Shown in pieces: positions 60,934 through 64,000 of a stretch of 64,000 bases of DNA. Both the position numbers and the translations under genes were made by a program. The DNA is from Rhodoferax sp. U2-2l (GTDB lineage: Bacteria > Pseudomonadota > Gammaproteobacteria > Burkholderiales > Burkholderiaceae_C). The notes beneath the pieces are model-generated. The model was not told where the DNA came from and ran no database searches. It saw nothing but the letters and a program-made list of their open reading frames with translations. Positions within the stretch are counted from its first letter, which is position 1. Every line of letters starts with the position of its first letter. Location: positions 62,001 to 126,000 of the forward strand of contig NZ_JAJCTH010000013.1 of NCBI RefSeq assembly GCF_020594515.1, written 5' to 3'.

Positions 60934-63900
60934 TCAGCGTTGGCTGATCAGGGTCACCACATCGCCAAAGTCGGCCACCAAGTGTTGGTGCGACTGGTCG
61001 ATGCCAGGCCAGTCCAGCGCGTTGGCCTGGGCTTGCAGCTGGGTGGCCCAGTGGGTCATGCGCGCCATGCCCATGTTGCCACAGGCGCCCCGAAGTTCGT
61101 GGGCCAGGGCAGCCACCACCGGCGCATTGCGTTGGGCGACCGCATCGGCCAGTTGGGCCATCAGCGCCTGGGTGCTCTGGTGAAACAGGTCGAGCAGTCG
61201 GGTGACCATCTGCGGGTCGTCGCCAAAATAGCTTTCCAGCAGCTGCAGGTTGAGCCGCTCCCCGTGGCCATCGGCTGCCACGCGGGCGGGCTCGCCCGGT
61301 GCTGGCAGCGGGGCCAAGGTGGGTGGCTCAGCGTTCTGCGGTGCTGCGGATGTGTCAGCGGCGGGTGGCCCGGCCCACTGGTTGAGCAGTTGGCGCAATT
61401 GGTCGATCTGGATGGGTTTGCTCAGGTAATCGTCCATACCCGCGGCCAGACACCGCTCGCGGTCACCCTGCATGGCGTTGGCTGTCATGGCGATGATGGG
61501 CACGCGGCGCTGGCCCGCACGCTCGGCCCGGCGGATGGTGGCGGTGGCCTCAAAGCCGTCCATCACCGGCATTTGGCAGTCCATCAGCACAGCGGCAAAC
61601 GCGGGTGCCTCGCCACGTTGTGACCGGGCCAGCCAGTCAACCGCGATCTGACCGTTGTCGACCATGTGTAGCGCATAGCCCAGCTTGTGGAGTTGAAATT
61701 GCGCCAGCCGCTGGTTGACCGGGTTGTCTTCGGCCAGCAAGATGACCGGGCTGCCGGCGCTCGGGGTGGCTTCGGGGGCCAGGGGTGGCAAGGGCAGCGC
61801 TGGCGGCGGTGTTTCGCCCGGCCAGTAGGGCGCCAGGTTCTCGGCAGCCACCAGCGGCAGCGTCAGCCAGAAGGTGGAGCCCTGGCCCGGCTGGCTGGTC
61901 ACACCAATGTGCCCGCCCATCAGTTCCACCAGGCGTTTGCTGATGGCCAGGCCCAGCCCGGTGCCGCCGTATTTGCGGGTGGTGGAGCTGTCCGCCTGGG
62001 TGAATGACTGGAACAGCCGGGCCTGAATCTGCGGCGCAATGCCGATGCCGGTGTCGCTCACCTCCACACGCAGCGTTGGTGCAGGGGCATCGGTGTCACG
62101 CCTGGCGTTGACGGTGATGCCGCCCTGGTGGGTGAATTTGATGCCGTTGCCCAGAATGTTGAGCAGCACCTGGCGCAAGCGCACCGGGTCACCCATCAGC
62201 AGCGCGGGCAGGGTGGGGTCCAGTGTGCTGCGCAGCGTCAGTGATTTCTCGCGGGCGCGCTCGCCCAGCAGCTCCAGTGTGCCGCCCAGCACCTGCGCCA
62301 GTGAAAACTCGGTGACCTCGATCTCCAGCTTGCCGGCCTCGATTTTGGAGAAATCCAGAATGTCGTTGATGATGACCAGCAGGTCCTGGGCCGAGTCGCG
62401 CACGATGCCGGTGAACTCGCGCTGCTCCTCGTCCAGCGCGGTGTCGAGCAGCAGGTCGGTCATGCCGATGATGCCGTTCATGGGGGTGCGGATCTCGTGG
62501 CTCATGGTGGACAAAAATTCGCTTTTCAGGCGGGAGTTTTCCAGCGCCTGGTCGCGCGCCTCCAGCAAAGCTGCCTCGGCCTGTTTGCGCAGCCCGATGT
62601 CATTGAGCAGCCCGACATAGTGGGTCACCTGGCCGCGGTCGCCGTGCACGGGTGACAAATGCAGTTCGGCCACGAAGGGGGCGCCGCCTTTGCGGTGGTA
62701 GGTGATCTCCAGGGTGATGCTGTTGCCCTGGTCCATGGCGGCCAACATCTGCCCGGCCTGGGTCGGATCAGTTTGGGGGCCGCGCAGGATGTCGACGCGC
62801 GCGCCGACACACTCGTCGCTGCTGAACCCGGTGAGTTGGCTGAACCCGCCATTCACGTATTGGATCAACGGGCCATCAGGGTGTGGTGCAGCGTCCAGGA
62901 TGTAGATGCCCTGGCTGGTTTCGGCGATGGCCGACTCGATCAGTTTCAACCGTGTGCGGGTGCGGATTTCTTCCGAGATGTCGCGCTTGATGGCGACAAA
63001 GTGGGTGATCTCGCCGTTGTTGGTGATGGGCGTCACCGTCATTTGCTCTGGATAGACCTCGCCGTTTTTGCGGCGGTTGCGCAACTCACCTTCCCAGGGC
63101 TGGCCCGACAGCAAAGTCTGCCACATGTGGCGGTAAAAGTCGGCGTCCTGGTCACCCGACTTGAGCATCTGTGTGGCCTGCCCCAGGGCTTCAGCGGCGC
63201 TGTAGCCGGTGGTGCGGGTGAAGGCCGGGTTGACGTATTCAATCAGCCCGGCACGGTTGGTGATGACAATGACGTTGGCCGCAGCGTCCAGCGCGGCCTG
63301 CTGCAGTCGGATCTGTGCCTGCGCTGCCAACCGCTCGGTGATGTCGTGAAACGACAGCAGCGAGCCCGCCAGCTCGCCCTGCAGCCGCAGCGGCCTGGCG
63401 CAAAACGACACCGGAATGTGATGGCCGTCGTGGTGGACAAAATGGTCCTCACCCAGGCTGGTGGCACCGGCGCGCAGCGCGCTGTTGAGCGGACACTCTT
63501 CCACCGGGAAAGGTGTGCCATCCAGACGGGTGTGGTGCAGCGCTTCGTGGACATTGCGCCCCACCAGGTCGCTGGCCCGCCAGCCCAGCATGCGCTCGGC
63601 TGCGGCGTTGACATACGTGAGGGTGCCGTCCAGATCGGTGGTGTAGACCCCGTCGGCCAGGGTATCCAGGATGGTCGCGGTTTGCTCGCGCTGGGACTCG
63701 GTTTCGTCACGGGCGCGTTGGGTCTCTTGCAGCGCTGCGGCGAGTCGGCGCAGGAACAGCAGCACCAGGGTGCCGCCCAGCACCACCACCAGCGAGATCA
63801 GCACCGTCTCAAGCTGGCGCAGGTGCGCGCTTTGCCGGTTCAGGTCAGCCTCCAGCGCACGCAGGCGTTGGTCGCCCTCCAGAAACAGACGGTTGGCGTT

Positions 63901-64000
63901 CTCGTTGATGCGCTCAAACTGAGGCGGGATCAGCTTGAGGGCCAGGATGACTTCTTCTTCGGTTCGCAAAAACGCGCTGGCCTGACCTGACTCCAGCGCT
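60934..64000 (-). CDS. PAS-rich hybrid histidine kinase with receiver and HPt, N-terminus missing
   Basis: At least 1020 residues are present, and the frame runs off the window edge. From the N-terminal side there is a helical sensor end, a membrane helix ([20 protein letters not shown]) and three PAS domains (starting [25 protein letters not shown] and [12 protein letters not shown]). A fourth PAS-associated segment is possible. Then come HisKA ([12 protein letters not shown]), HATPase ([14 protein letters not shown]), a receiver ([12 protein letters not shown]; Asp in [12 protein letters not shown]) and a C-terminal HPt with His in [12 protein letters not shown]. This is the BarA-like four-step relay layout. 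The final response regulator is not in the window. Confidence 0.93.
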   Translation of the reverse strand, partial: ALESGQASAFLRTEEEVILALKLIPPQFERINENANRLFLEGDQRLRALEADLNRQSAHLRQLETVLISLVVVLGGTLVLLFLRRLAAALQETQRARDETESQREQTATILDTLADGVYTTDLDGTLTYVNAAAERMLGWRASDLVGRNVHEALHHTRLDGTPFPVEECPLNSALRAGATSLGEDHFVHHDGHHIPVSFCARPLRLQGELAGSLLSFHDITERLAAQAQIRLQQAALDAAANVIVITNRAGLIEYVNPAFTRTTGYSAAEALGQATQMLKSGDQDADFYRHMWQTLLSGQPWEGELRNRRKNGEVYPEQMTVTPITNNGEITHFVAIKRDISEEIRTRTRLKLIESAIAETSQGIYILDAAPHPDGPLIQYVNGGFSQLTGFSSDECVGARVDILRGPQTDPTQAGQMLAAMDQGNSITLEITYHRKGGAPFVAELHLSPVHGDRGQVTHYVGLLNDIGLRKQAEAALLEARDQALENSRLKSEFLSTMSHEIRTPMNGIIGMTDLLLDTALDEEQREFTGIVRDSAQDLLVIINDILDFSKIEAGKLEIEVTEFSLAQVLGGTLELLGERAREKSLTLRSTLDPTLPALLMGDPVRLRQVLLNILGNGIKFTHQGGITVNARRDTDAPAPTLRVEVSDTGIGIAPQIQARLFQSFTQADSSTTRKYGGTGLGLAISKRLVELMGGHIGVTSQPGQGSTFWLTLPLVAAENLAPYWPGETPPPALPLPPLAPEATPSAGSPVILLAEDNPVNQRLAQFQLHKLGYALHMVDNGQIAVDWLARSQRGEAPAFAAVLMDCQMPVMDGFEATATIRRAERAGQRRVPIIAMTANAMQGDRERCLAAGMDDYLSKPIQIDQLRQLLNQWAGPPAADTSAAPQNAEPPTLAPLPAPGEPARVAADGHGERLNLQLLESYFGDDPQMVTRLLDLFHQSTQALMAQLADAVAQRNAPVVAALAHELRGACGNMGMARMTHWATQLQAQANALDWPGIDQSHQHLVADFGDVVTLISQR

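Noticed and set aside
1..64000. CRISPR arrays, tRNA or rRNA genes
   Set aside because: No regularly spaced repeats, and no cloverleaf or rRNA sequence, were recognised by eye. A dedicated scan could still find a tRNA on either strand.

Overview
The window is a GC-rich chromosomal segment of a betaproteobacterium. The best guess is a Comamonadaceae member near Rhodoferax or Polaromonas. The basis is gene content (Bug-type solute receptor, bacteriophytochrome with its own heme oxygenase, betaproteobacterial cys operon with a DUF934 gene, transglutaminase/DUF2126 protein), codon use, and a short palindromic repeat of the kind scattered through genomes of this family. No rRNA, tRNA or CRISPR array was seen. 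Both ends cut through genes.

Layout. 1-9.4 kb: the end of a Bug receptor gene, a DMT exporter, a quinone reductase, then a light-sensing operon (bphO, a bacteriophytochrome with a NarL-type kinase, and its LuxR-type regulator, each overlapping the next by 4 nt), a Bcr/CflA-type exporter and a small coiled-coil membrane protein. 9.4-13.7 kb: a large Cache-PAS hybrid kinase, a HigBA-like toxin-antitoxin pair, and a decayed copy of the small membrane protein gene. 13.9-20.1 kb: a LysR regulator facing an operon of a Tat-exported hydrolase, an MFS exporter, a cyclophilin-like protein and a zinc alcohol dehydrogenase, followed by a metallo-beta-lactamase-fold gene broken by a roughly 10-nt deletion.

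20.7-35.7 kb is the RecBCD locus. recC and recB overlap, but recD lies 6 kb further on. Between them are yigZ and an AT-richer insertion: a Ser/Thr-kinase-like gene, a short out-of-frame module joined to it at a run of nine A, a short UvrD-like helicase and an unrecognised 454-aa gene. Behind these lie a folD scrap and a decayed toxin-antitoxin locus. This kinase/helicase operon is the best candidate for an undescribed (probably defence) system here.

35.7-43.4 kb: DUF3616, TPR/glycosyltransferase-like, condensation-domain and transglutaminase/DUF2126 genes. 43.5-51.5 kb: the sulfate assimilation operon on the minus strand (cbiX-like, TauE/SafE permease, cysI, DUF934, cysH, cysD, cysN). Sulfate would be activated by CysDN, reduced as APS by an iron-sulfur CysH, then reduced to sulfide by the siroheme enzyme CysI. 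At its 3' end a toxin-antitoxin pair sits between cysN and a second, diverged copy of the cysN 3' end.

52.6-59.3 kb is a second AT-rich accessory island. It starts with an IS3-type transposase scrap, then carries a restriction-endonuclease-fold gene, a HEPN-type gene and a three-gene ABC three-component system (nuclease-like subunit, middle component, DUF3732 ATPase). It ends at a structured repeat that also occurs upstream of recC. 59.5-64 kb returns to core genes: rlmB, creA and a large PAS hybrid kinase with an HPt domain running off the window.
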